Shown one piece after another: positions 52,404 to 60,178 of a DNA stretch of 64,000 nucleotides. The stretch comes from Microbacterium sp. 10M-3C3 (lineage in GTDB: Bacteria; Actinomycetota; Actinomycetes; Actinomycetales; Microbacteriaceae). The DNA is taken from contig NZ_CP034245.1 of NCBI RefSeq assembly GCF_003931875.1, forward strand, positions 496,001 to 560,000, written 5' to 3'. Position numbers and translations under genes: made by a program. Under the pieces are notes generated by a model that saw only the letters and a program-made list of their open reading frames with translations, searched no databases and was not told the origin of the DNA. Every line of letters begins with the position of its first letter. The stretch's first letter is position 1.

Positions 52404-52835
52404 GTGGAGTACACGACCGTCCTGCGTCAGTTCGGCAACAACACCGGCATCGAGGTGCCCGCGGAGGTGCTGGAATCCCTCGGCGCCGGCAAGCGCCCGC
52501 CCGTCGTCGTCACGGTCGGCGACTTCACCTACCGGTCGACGGTCGGGGTCATGAACGGACTGTCGCTCATTCCGTTCAGCTCCGACAAGCGCGCCGCGAC
52601 CGGGCTGCGCGGCGGCGAGGAGATCGTCGTGTCCGTCGAGCTCGACAGCGCGCCGCGCACCGTCGAGGTGCCCGCCGACCTCGCGGAGGCGCTCGCCGCC
52701 GCCGACGCTCGCGCCGCGTTCGACGCGCTGTCGCCGAGCGCCGCGAAGGCCCACGTCACGAACGTCGAGGGCGCGAAGACCCCTGAGACCCGCGAGCGCC
52801 GGATCGCGGCCGTCGTCGCCAAGCTGGCCGGCTGA
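52404..52835 (+). CDS. YdeI/OmpD-associated family protein with DUF1905 domain
   Basis: 143 residues from GTG 52404. The N-terminal DUF1905 barrel reads EYTTVLRQFGNNTGIEVPAEVLESLGAGKRPPVVVTVGDFTYRSTVG, with GLRGGEEIVVSVELDSAPRTVEVPADL following. A C-terminal helical YdeI/OmdA-like segment (AAFDALSPSAAKAHVTNVEGAKTPETRERRIAAVVAKLAG) carries the family's terminal lysine-rich helix. Members are described as bacteriocin-protection-like proteins, with unknown mechanism. There is almost no leader, which fits a leaderless transcript. Confidence 0.93.
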   Translation: MEYTTVLRQFGNNTGIEVPAEVLESLGAGKRPPVVVTVGDFTYRSTVGVMNGLSLIPFSSDKRAATGLRGGEEIVVSVELDSAPRTVEVPADLAEALAAADARAAFDALSPSAAKAHVTNVEGAKTPETRERRIAAVVAKLAG

Positions 52836-52898
52836 GTCCCCGGGCGCGGCGCGGCCGCCGCATCCGAAACGCTAGCCTCGGAGGCGAGGAGGTGCGGC

Positions 52899-53462
52899 GT
52901 GGGACGGACGGCGGACGCGATCGCGGAGGGCGTGTCGATCGCCGCCGCGGCGGCGCGTCTCGCGGTGCGCAACCGCATCCTGGTGGAGACGATCGCCGAG
53001 GGGGCCGACTTCGACCGCGCCGCGGTCAGCCGATTCGCCCGCGAGACGATCCTCGACCTCGCCGACGAGCAGGAGCGCGCGGCGGCGCGCATGAAGGCGC
53101 TGCGGCGCCGCGCCTTCGGCAAGTACTCGACCTCGAGCGGCACGCATGACTACCGCGACCGCGACACGCGGAACCTCCGCCGCCGCGGCAAGCAGTACGC
53201 GGGGGTCGCGAAGGAGCTGCGCGCGTGGGCCGACGATCCCGACCGCATCGCCGACCTCGTGGATGCGGCGCGCAACGCCGCGTGGGGCGATGTGGAGGCG
53301 AACCTGCAGCGCCGACTGGCGGTCGAAGGCGCCAACTACGACGCCGATCCCGACTACGAGCGCATGCGCAAAGCCCGTATGGACGCGCTGCGCATGGTCG
53401 ACCTCGCGCGCCTGGCGTCGCACGCCAAGCGCCGGCGCGAGGCTGCCGTGAACGACGACTGA
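52899..53462 (+). CDS. Conserved hypothetical protein, charged and helical
   Basis: 187 residues from GTG 52899, preceded by GAGGAGGTGC. Strongly helical and Arg/Ala/Asp-rich, with segments AAAARLAVRNRILVETIAEGADFDRAAVSRFARETILDLADEQERAAARMKAL and YERMRKARMDALRMVDLARLASHAKRR. There is no membrane segment and no catalytic motif that I recognise. The many heptad-like helices suggest a structural or nucleic-acid-binding role, but nothing firmer can be said. Confidence 0.82.
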   Translation: MGRTADAIAEGVSIAAAAARLAVRNRILVETIAEGADFDRAAVSRFARETILDLADEQERAAARMKALRRRAFGKYSTSSGTHDYRDRDTRNLRRRGKQYAGVAKELRAWADDPDRIADLVDAARNAAWGDVEANLQRRLAVEGANYDADPDYERMRKARMDALRMVDLARLASHAKRRREAAVNDD

Positions 53463-53531
53463 CGCGCGGGCCGCTAGCGTGGACGTGCCCGCGGCTGCGC
53501 GGGCATCCGCTGCATCCGAGGGGGATCGCAC

Positions 53532-54422
53532 ATGTCGGTCGGGCTGCTCGCCGTCGTCGATGACATCCTGACCGCCGCGGTGAAGGCGAGCGCGAAGACA
53601 GCCGGTGTCGTCATCGACGACGCCGCCGTGACCCCGCAGTACGTGCAGGGGATCACCCCGGCGCGCGAGCTGCCCGTGGTGTGGAAGATCGCGCTCGGCA
53701 GCCTCGTGAACAAGTTCGTGATCATCATTCCGATCGCGCTGCTTCTCACCGCGTTCGCGCCGTGGGTCCTGCCCTACCTCCTCATCATCGGCGGCTCGTT
53801 CCTCTGCTACGAGGGCGCCGAGAAGGTGCTCGAGTGGTTCGGCGTCTCCCACGAGCACGGCGAGGAGGAGGCGCGCGACGAGAAGCGGCTGGTGTGGGGC
53901 GCGGTGCGCACCGACCTGATCCTCAGCACCGAGATCATGCTCATCGCCCTCTCGAGCCTGGACCCCGGTCTGTCGATCTGGATGACGCTCGCCGTGCTCC
54001 TCGTCATCGGTCTCGTCATGACGGGACTCGTGTACGGCGCCGTCGCACTGTTGGTGAAGCTCGACGACGTCGGGCTGCGGCTCATGAAGAGCGAGTCCCG
54101 AGGCGTGCGCCGATTCGGGGCGCGCGTCGTCGCGGCGATGCCGGCGGTCTTCCGCGTCATCAGTGTCGTCGGCACCGTCGCGATGCTGTGGGTCGGCGGC
54201 CACCTCGTGATCGCGAACCTCGCCGAGACGTTCTGGCACGGCCCGGAAGACGTCGTGCACGTCGTGACGCACGCCATCGAGGCGGCGGGCCCGGTCGTCG
54301 TGTGGCTCGCCGACACCGCGATGTCGGCCGTCGGCGGGCTCGTCTACGGCCTGCTCATCGTCGCGGTCGTCGTGGGTGTGACGCGCGTCTTCCGCCGCAC
54401 GCCGTCGGATGCGGCCCACTGA
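53532..54422 (+). CDS. DUF808 family membrane protein (YedI-like)
   Basis: 296 residues. The N-terminal LLAVVDDILTAAVKASAKTAGVVIDDAAVTPQYV and GIT-P-x-R-E-L-P motif (QGITPARELPVVWKIALGSLVNK) are the DUF808 signature. It is followed by about six TM helices and the CYEGAEKVLEW motif. The function is unknown. It is the last gene of the high-GC block; a hairpin follows and then base composition falls. Confidence 0.95.
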   Translation: MSVGLLAVVDDILTAAVKASAKTAGVVIDDAAVTPQYVQGITPARELPVVWKIALGSLVNKFVIIIPIALLLTAFAPWVLPYLLIIGGSFLCYEGAEKVLEWFGVSHEHGEEEARDEKRLVWGAVRTDLILSTEIMLIALSSLDPGLSIWMTLAVLLVIGLVMTGLVYGAVALLVKLDDVGLRLMKSESRGVRRFGARVVAAMPAVFRVISVVGTVAMLWVGGHLVIANLAETFWHGPEDVVHVVTHAIEAAGPVVVWLADTAMSAVGGLVYGLLIVAVVVGVTRVFRRTPSDAAH

Positions 54423-54455
54423 CGTCCCTGCGCCACGGGCCCCGCCGACACAGAA

Positions 54456-54479
54456 AAGGCCCCGCCGAAGCGGAGCCTT
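54456..54479 (+). terminator. Hairpin terminator at the island boundary
   Basis: AAGGCCCCGC and GCGGAGCCTT form a 10-bp stem with one mismatch around CGAA, followed by CTCTTC. It terminates the DUF808 gene. The 18 bases after it contain a second small inverted repeat, CACTGT/ACAGTG (54485-54502). Confidence 0.7.
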
Positions 54480-54633
54480 CTCTTCACTGTCTCAACACAG
54501 TGCGCGCCTGCTGGGACGCTACTTGAACTTTGCTCCAGAGGTAGCAACGCTGCGCGACCTCTGTAGCCGTGCGGCTGGGGAACGGGTCGAGCGAACCTAC
54601 TCGCCGCCAGACCGTGCTGTTCCGCGCCTGACG

Positions 54634-54915
54634 ATGAGCCAGAACGAGGAGATCGTCAAGCTCTACGAGGGTGGGATGCGTGTGGCCGACATCGCCCGGG
54701 AGATCGGGACGACCGAATGGACGATCCATCACCGGTTAAAACGTCTGGGTGTCGAGCGGCGGCCGCGAGGTATGTCCGCGTGCGAGGTCGATGAGGCCAG
54801 ACAGCTGTACGAATCAGGTGAATCACTTCGGAAGCTTTCACTGAAGTTCGGCTTCAACGACAAGACGATCAAGAAGGCGTTGCTCGCTGCCCAGGTCCAA
54901 CTCCGAAAGCGATGA
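54634..54915 (+). CDS. Small HTH protein, recombinase HTH-domain-like
   Basis: 93 residues from ATG 54634, with two consecutive resolvase-type helix-turn-helix units: NEEIVKLYEGGMRVADIAREIGTTEWTIHHRLKRLG and VDEARQLYESGESLRKLSLKFGFNDKTIKKALLAAQV. These resemble the C-terminal HTH of Hin-type serine recombinases. The frame is open back to 54409, and the preceding residues (ATLRDLCSRAAGERVERTY) look coding, so a longer protein or the 3' end of a lost recombinase is possible. It marks the left edge of the lower-GC island. Confidence 0.68.
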   Translation: MSQNEEIVKLYEGGMRVADIAREIGTTEWTIHHRLKRLGVERRPRGMSACEVDEARQLYESGESLRKLSLKFGFNDKTIKKALLAAQVQLRKR

Positions 54916-55029
54916 CTTTGGCGACACCGCGGCCATTGCAAACTCAGTAGCCCCCGAACTGGAACGGGTAGCTGGCCAGCGGATGCGGCCGACGCGGAGC
55001 ATGCCAATCGCCTCCAATACGATGACCAC

Positions 55030-56109
55030 ATGGTGAACTTTGACGCGACGACAGTTCCGCTCGAGAGCCTCCTGCTGGACCCGAACAACTTTCGGTTCAC
55101 CGCGCCCGGGACCGTCGCTCTTGTAGCCGAGGCCCGCATCGCCGAAGAGAAGGTGCAGGCGGCTGCCCTGGAACGTGTCAAAGCGGATGGCGTTTCAGAG
55201 CTCAAGCTGTCGATTGCCGAGAACGGGTTTGTCCCGGTCGAGCGCATCGTCGTCCGCGCACTCGACGGCGATGAGGGCGGCTACGTCGTTGTTGAGGGCA
55301 ACCGACGTACTGCCGCACTGAAGCTTCTCGAGCGCGACCACGCAGGCGGCGTCGACCTCGATGAGCGTGTAAAGGAGGTCTTCGAAGGCGTGCCTGTGCT
55401 CCTCGCAACGGAAGCTTCCGAAGACGATCTTCTTGCGATCATGGGTATTCGACATGTCGGCGGACCCAAGGAGTGGGGCGGGTACCAAAGCGCGCTTCTG
55501 GTGCATCGATTGATGAGCAAGCCCGATCTGACAGCGCGGGAGGTTGCCTCTCGACTCGGGCTCACCGTCAATGAGGTGAATCGGAGGAACCGAGCCTTCT
55601 CAGCGCTCACGCAGATGATGGAGGACGAAGAACACGGCGAGTTCGTTACGCCGGAGATGTATCCGATCTTCCACGAGACAGTCGGCCAGCCGCTCGTCCG
55701 CGAGTGGCTCGGGTGGTCACAGACAGACCGAAAGTTCAACAACGATGACACCAGGGAGTTGTTCTACGGCTGGCTCACTAGAGGCGATGACGGACCAAAG
55801 ATCCGCAGCTACAGCGAGATCCGTGAGCTGAAGCTCATCCTGGAGAACGAAGACGCTCTCATCGCGCTCAAGGACGACGACCAAAGCTTTAGTGATGCGC
55901 TCGCGATCGTCCGGGCAGACGCTCGTTCCGCTCGGTGGCTGCCTAACGCGAAGTCTGCACTGTCCTCGCTGAACGAAATGGGCTCTGACACTATCGAGTC
56001 CCTGGATTCCGACTCCTTGGCTGTCCTCGAGAGCCTCCGGCGCAGAGCCGCATGGATCATCAAGGCTCACGCGGTCTCACAGGACGATGAAGCTAGTGAC
56101 GAGGCCTAG
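55030..56109 (+). CDS. ParB/Srx-fold protein
   Basis: 359 residues from ATG 55030. The N-terminal ParB-like nuclease/CTPase-type fold has DPNNFRF near residue 17, GFVPVERIVVRAL at 66-78 and VVVEGNRRTAALKLL at 86-100, the G-N-R-R box of this superfamily. A HTH-like middle (TAREVASRLGLTVNEVNRRNRAFSAL) and a helical C-terminus follow. It is not next to a parA and is unlikely to be the chromosomal ParB. Such ParB-like proteins occur in mobile and defence regions. It overlaps the Mrr-like gene by 23 bases, implying coordinated expression. Confidence 0.85.
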   Translation: MVNFDATTVPLESLLLDPNNFRFTAPGTVALVAEARIAEEKVQAAALERVKADGVSELKLSIAENGFVPVERIVVRALDGDEGGYVVVEGNRRTAALKLLERDHAGGVDLDERVKEVFEGVPVLLATEASEDDLLAIMGIRHVGGPKEWGGYQSALLVHRLMSKPDLTAREVASRLGLTVNEVNRRNRAFSALTQMMEDEEHGEFVTPEMYPIFHETVGQPLVREWLGWSQTDRKFNNDDTRELFYGWLTRGDDGPKIRSYSEIRELKLILENEDALIALKDDDQSFSDALAIVRADARSARWLPNAKSALSSLNEMGSDTIESLDSDSLAVLESLRRRAAWIIKAHAVSQDDEASDEA

Positions 56110-56971
56110 TGCCCAGCGAGTCTTTGCGCTCATCACACAATCGGCGACACCAAACGACGCCCCTCGACTGCTCCATGACCTAATTGCAACAGAGTTGCTG
56201 CAAGCTGGACATGCTCCTGATCTGGACGGGGCTGCTGAGCTCGCCGAGACGCTCGTCGAACAAGTCCGCGTTCTGATCATCGACGCGCAGACGCTCGCTT
56301 CCAACGCGGGTGAGGCGTGGACGCTCGAGATCTACGGCAGCGAAGATGAGTATGTGCGCGGCTCGTCTGCAGTAGATCTCACTTTGTCCGCGGAAGAGCG
56401 GAGGATCCGATCAAATCGACTGCACATCTCCGCAATCCACTCGGCGCTGCGGGTGCTATCCCCAACGCAATTCGAGCATGCCTGCACAGCGATACTTCAG
56501 CTCATGGGATGTGTCGAGCCCCAGACATCGCCGAGGCGCGACGATGGCGGCATCGACTTCTACGGACGGCTTGAGCTGAAGGGTCGGCTCGACAATAGCT
56601 CGCCGTATGGCGGCATCGACAGCAGGGTCGGACTGTGGCTGGTCGGCCAAGCCAAGCACTATCCAGACCGTCCCATCCAGACGGCTCACATCCGCGAACT
56701 CGTTGGTTCCGTCGAACTCGCGCGAACGGGCGGCGCCATCCACATATGGCAGGGACTTCATCTACGCCCATTCGACGCGACGATCCAGCTGCTTTTCACG
56801 ACTGGCACCTTCTCGAGTGGCGCCCTTCTGTTGCTCGACAAGACCGGGATCGTCGCTATGAATGGTCTGCAACTTGCCACGTTCTTGGCGGATGCCGGCG
56901 TGGGGATCGATCAGATTGCCTCCACGTTCGCCGAGGACGCGTTCCGCGCGGCTCTAAGCATCCCTGGCTGA
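56087..56971 (+). CDS. Mrr-like PD-(D/E)XK restriction endonuclease
   Basis: 294 residues. The first 110 residues are a helical domain of unknown role. The nuclease domain starts at LSPTQFEHACTAILQLMGC (E130) and has SPRRDDGGIDFYG (D157) and WLVGQAKHY (Q188-A-K190), the split D...QxK active site of Mrr-type enzymes. A substrate-domain-like beta region follows. Mrr enzymes cut foreign or methylated DNA. It is paired with the overlapping ParB-like gene, an uncommon pairing, and converges with the minus-strand defence operon 27 bases away. Confidence 0.85.
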   Translation: MKLVTRPSAQRVFALITQSATPNDAPRLLHDLIATELLQAGHAPDLDGAAELAETLVEQVRVLIIDAQTLASNAGEAWTLEIYGSEDEYVRGSSAVDLTLSAEERRIRSNRLHISAIHSALRVLSPTQFEHACTAILQLMGCVEPQTSPRRDDGGIDFYGRLELKGRLDNSSPYGGIDSRVGLWLVGQAKHYPDRPIQTAHIRELVGSVELARTGGAIHIWQGLHLRPFDATIQLLFTTGTFSSGALLLLDKTGIVAMNGLQLATFLADAGVGIDQIASTFAEDAFRAALSIPG

Positions 56972-56998
56972 GGGCTCAGGAAGCTTCCTACTACGCCG

Positions 56999-58606
56999 CT
57001 AGATTCCGTAGAGCTTGAGCGCTACGTGGTTCACGATCAACCGTCGTCCGTCCTTATCGAACGCGAAGTGGATTCGCCCGACCTCGTTCGGCTTGACTGC
57101 GTCGCGCACCTTGACGTGGGGCACCTGGTCGCGTCGCTTTCCGTCAAAGTCAAAGTAGCGCAGCGACTTGTTCTTCTCGATCGTGTCGTCGGCCGTCGAG
57201 ACGTTGAGGCCGAAGTTCTGCTTGAACCAGTCGTCGATGTGTCCGATTGAGCCTGGATCATCGCTATAGAGCTTCTGCGCCGCCCGCGCCAAGGTGGTCA
57301 GCGCCTCAGTCATGTCGGTGGGATCGGGGTACGCGATCTTCTTCCAGGAGCGTTCTGCAGTCTCGGTGAACACGATGCAGGAGCCGCTTGCGTCGGTGAG
57401 CCCCAAGAACGTGTCGGTGGGGTCAGACGACTCCACCAAAGGAGGAATCTTTTCCCAGGGGTCTGTCTCGGCTTCCTCCACAGGCTCGTACTGCGCGAGG
57501 TACTGCCCCTTCCAGTAGTCCACCTGCGCCTGCAGGTCTTCAGCTATATCGGCTCGCGCTTTTAGGGTTTCGACGTCGTGAGCGTATGACTCCGCCAGCT
57601 CCTGGGCTTCGTTGAGATCGGCGTCCAAGACCGCCACCTGCGCGAGCAACGCATCTCGCTCAGCGCCAATATCGGCTGCTTCCTGAGCAAGACGAACGCG
57701 CGCATCCGCATCAGCACGCGCGGCTCGCTGGACCTTTTGACGAGCACGGCGCCAGCCCTCGTCAACGCCGCGGGTGAGCGCCGCGATGGGAGCGAGTCTC
57801 GGCATCAGACGGTTACGGAGCACCTCACGGTCCGCGGCAGCCTCTACCTGCGCCGCCGTCACGTCGATGCCGGGCGCCGCAAGATCGGACCATACGAGTC
57901 GGGCGCCACCGAAGGGAATCTGAAGTCCGGCGATGGCGGCTTGGAGTGTCTCGCGAGCCGAGTAGGTGAGCGTGACGACCCTTGCGAGGCCGATGAGCTT
58001 GCTGGCCGCAACGAAGGCGGCGTCTCGGATCTCGGTCGACCTACTGTGCACCAACAGGATCGGCAGGCGTGACGGCGACTTCAGCGCGGCCACCAGCGCT
58101 CCGACCTCGTCCGCATCCCGCACCATGTGGAAGCGTTCATCGACATGCTGCCCACCGATACTGAGACGTAGCGTCTCGTCCCGTGCAACTGACCCCACGA
58201 TGCCCGGCTGGAAGACGCTCGTGCTTCGAACCGGTGTCAGCGCTCCACCGAGATACTCTCTGCTGATACCGACACGGAAGCTCACGCCACCAGAAACTTC
58301 GCTAGCGGTGACGCGGGTAGTGAGTTCGACTCCGGACTCGAGCGTCTGCTGTACCGACACCCTCAGCGCGCGATCTGCACCGACGGCGATCGACTCCCAT
58401 ACCGCGACGCGGTCCGATACGACCAAATCTCTCAACTCGATCGGGGGTAGCGTCGCCCTCCCCGACTCGAGCAGATCAGACGGGAGGACGACAACATCCG
58501 ACCCTCGGTTCAGCCATTCCGCGACATGCTCAAGTAGCAGCTCGAAGGCGGACTCGCCCTCGCGTACTGATTCGACGTCGAAGTCGACAACGTAGAGGAG
58601 GTGCAT
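56999..58606 (-). CDS. Coiled-coil protein of unknown function in the defence operon
   Basis: 535 residues. The N-terminal alpha/beta part (LLYVVDFDVESVREGESAFELLLEHVAEWLNRGSDVVVLPSDLL, SRLPILLVHSRSTEIRDAAFVAASKLIGL) looks like a folded domain without recognised catalytic motifs. Residues about 270-360 form a coiled coil (RARQKVQRAARADADARVRLAQEAADIGAERDALLAQVAVLD...). A compact C-terminal domain (KSLRYFDFDGKRRDQVPHVKVRDAV...GRIHFAFDKDGRRLIVNHVALKLYG) looks like a small beta domain. It is last in the McrBC-like operon, and a sensor or effector scaffold role is possible but unproven. Confidence 0.8.
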   Translation of the reverse strand: MHLLYVVDFDVESVREGESAFELLLEHVAEWLNRGSDVVVLPSDLLESGRATLPPIELRDLVVSDRVAVWESIAVGADRALRVSVQQTLESGVELTTRVTASEVSGGVSFRVGISREYLGGALTPVRSTSVFQPGIVGSVARDETLRLSIGGQHVDERFHMVRDADEVGALVAALKSPSRLPILLVHSRSTEIRDAAFVAASKLIGLARVVTLTYSARETLQAAIAGLQIPFGGARLVWSDLAAPGIDVTAAQVEAAADREVLRNRLMPRLAPIAALTRGVDEGWRRARQKVQRAARADADARVRLAQEAADIGAERDALLAQVAVLDADLNEAQELAESYAHDVETLKARADIAEDLQAQVDYWKGQYLAQYEPVEEAETDPWEKIPPLVESSDPTDTFLGLTDASGSCIVFTETAERSWKKIAYPDPTDMTEALTTLARAAQKLYSDDPGSIGHIDDWFKQNFGLNVSTADDTIEKNKSLRYFDFDGKRRDQVPHVKVRDAVKPNEVGRIHFAFDKDGRRLIVNHVALKLYGI

Positions 58607-58709
58607 CGGCGCTGCCTTTCACATACCCACAGACCAACGAGTGGAACCGCCCCGACCGCCAGCCGTTCTCCGCCTGAGCCTATCGAGCACGCTCGCGTCC
58701 GACAGGTTC

Positions 58710-59033
58710 CTACAGACGATCGATCCAGGTGTCTTCTTCGCGGTCGGCCCAGGCGTTGCCAGTGTTGACATGGCCCGACCGCGCCGCCCGACCGCGAAGC
58801 ATCTGGATCAACACGTTTGCCTGACCGACTTCAAGCTGCGCGACGGAGGTGATGCGGACACCGGTCAGCTCAGCGACAATGTCGAACTGCGCGTGGGCAT
58901 CAACGACGCCGACCTGCGCGAACAGCTCGCGGATCGTCTGCCGTTGAAGCGCGGTCATCGGCGTCGGTGCCGCTTGCTCTTCCGTGGGCACCACGTCATC
59001 GAGATCAAACAGTCCGCCATCCATGGCTTCCAT
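58710..59033 (-). CDS. Small hypothetical protein of the defence operon
   Basis: 107 residues from ATG 59033; a GTG at 59075 would add 14 residues. Acidic N-terminus (GLFDLDDVVPTEEQ), then a helical segment TALQRQTIRELFAQVGVVDAHAQFDIVAELTGVRITSVAQLEVGQANVLIQMLRGR. That pattern (ELTG-x-x-I-x-S-x-x-x-L) is seen in small C-terminal domains of phage recombination/ssDNA-binding-associated proteins. No enzyme motif. It sits between the DUF3644 and coiled-coil genes. Confidence 0.68.
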   Translation of the reverse strand: MEAMDGGLFDLDDVVPTEEQAAPTPMTALQRQTIRELFAQVGVVDAHAQFDIVAELTGVRITSVAQLEVGQANVLIQMLRGRAARSGHVNTGNAWADREEDTWIDRL

Positions 59034-59087
59034 ACTGCCGGATCGACCGGTCGGCTCAGTCTGGGCGATGCGCACCAGCAGTCGTGG

Positions 59088-60167
59088 CTACTGCGCCGCG
59101 GACGCCTCCTTGGCTTCTGCGGCCCGACCAGTGACGGCCTGGAACCCCTCTGCGGTTGCGCACTGCTTGATGAGGTACTTCACCCAAGCCTCGGTGTACC
59201 CGTAGCCGCGACCCAGTGCGTCGTACATGCAGTACTTCTCATCCGTGCGCTCGGGCTTGTCGCTGCCGTTCACAGGGCGAATCTCCTTGATCTGCCAGGC
59301 ACGGAGGAAGTGGTGGCTCGTAAAGCGGTACGGAATCGCAGCCGCGACCTTGAGTTCCGCCTCACGAGGACGAAGCAGCCCGTGCCCTACAACGGGACGG
59401 CTCTGCTCCCGGACGATGGTTTGTCCACGGCGACCCATCTCGGCTACGGCCGAACGCTCCTCTTCGGTCATGTCATCCCAGCGGGTGAACTGCATCGACA
59501 TGGCATCGTCATCGCGAGAAGCCATTTCCAGGACGACTCGCAGACGAAGCTCGAATCGAGAATCCGCTGCCGTCGCTTCGGGTAGGCCGGAGTGGTACTG
59601 AGCGATGAATCTCTTCAGATCCGCGGGCAGGCGATTACGCAGCTTCAGCAACGCTTGCTCACCCTCGGTAGTGAACGTGCCGACGAACACCGGAAATCGC
59701 AGAATCTCCGCCAGCGAGTACTTGGCGCCGAAGGTGCTGACAAGCTCGTCCTCAAAGTTCAGCAAGAAGGCTTGGGCGTGACCGCTGACAGTGAGACCCA
59801 GGTCGCGATCCGTCGAGGCATGTCGATGCTCCACTCGATTGCGGAGCGCGATGAAGAACTCGAGATTTCGACGGACGGGATCGTCGGCGTTCGTCCACCG
59901 CTCCGCGACGCACTTGGCAAGCTCCCAACGCTTGTGCTCACCATCGATCACAACGAATCGACGCGGGTCGTCCTGCCGCCTGTAGCGATAGTCAATGCCG
60001 TCACGAGCGAAGCGCGCCTGCAGCAAGTACAGCCACGCAAGGTGCATGTGGACGACGAATCCCTCGAACGCTCTGCTCTGACCGGAGTCGTTGTAAAGAC
60101 GCACCGCCAGCGTGGCTTCGTCGATCGATGCGCGAAGCGTGCCGATCCAGCGAGCGGGGCGAGGCAT
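59088..60167 (-). CDS. DUF3644 HEPN-type protein
   Basis: 359 residues. The HEPN signature is R109-N-R-V-E-H114 in FFIALRNRVEHRH, which matches the R-x4-H ribonuclease motif. It is preceded by the family pattern AFEGFVVHMHLAWLYLLQARFARDGIDYRY. A C-terminal domain (AIPYRFTSHHFLRAWQIKEIRP...YTEAWVKYLIKQC) follows. DUF3644 proteins are common in defence islands and are thought to act as RNase effectors in abortive infection. It lies 11 bases after the McrC-like gene, in an operon with McrBC-like genes. Confidence 0.85.
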   Translation of the reverse strand: MPRPARWIGTLRASIDEATLAVRLYNDSGQSRAFEGFVVHMHLAWLYLLQARFARDGIDYRYRRQDDPRRFVVIDGEHKRWELAKCVAERWTNADDPVRRNLEFFIALRNRVEHRHASTDRDLGLTVSGHAQAFLLNFEDELVSTFGAKYSLAEILRFPVFVGTFTTEGEQALLKLRNRLPADLKRFIAQYHSGLPEATAADSRFELRLRVVLEMASRDDDAMSMQFTRWDDMTEEERSAVAEMGRRGQTIVREQSRPVVGHGLLRPREAELKVAAAIPYRFTSHHFLRAWQIKEIRPVNGSDKPERTDEKYCMYDALGRGYGYTEAWVKYLIKQCATAEGFQAVTGRAAEAKEASAAQ

Positions 60168-60178
60168 GTTGTTCGCGC

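Noticed and set aside
53573..54526. Alternative frames over the DUF808 gene as separate proteins
   Set aside because: Only the annotated frame has membrane segments and the DUF808 motif.
54456..55029. Clear attachment site for the island
   Set aside because: No tRNA or duplicated core sequence can be shown, because the right end of the island is outside the window.
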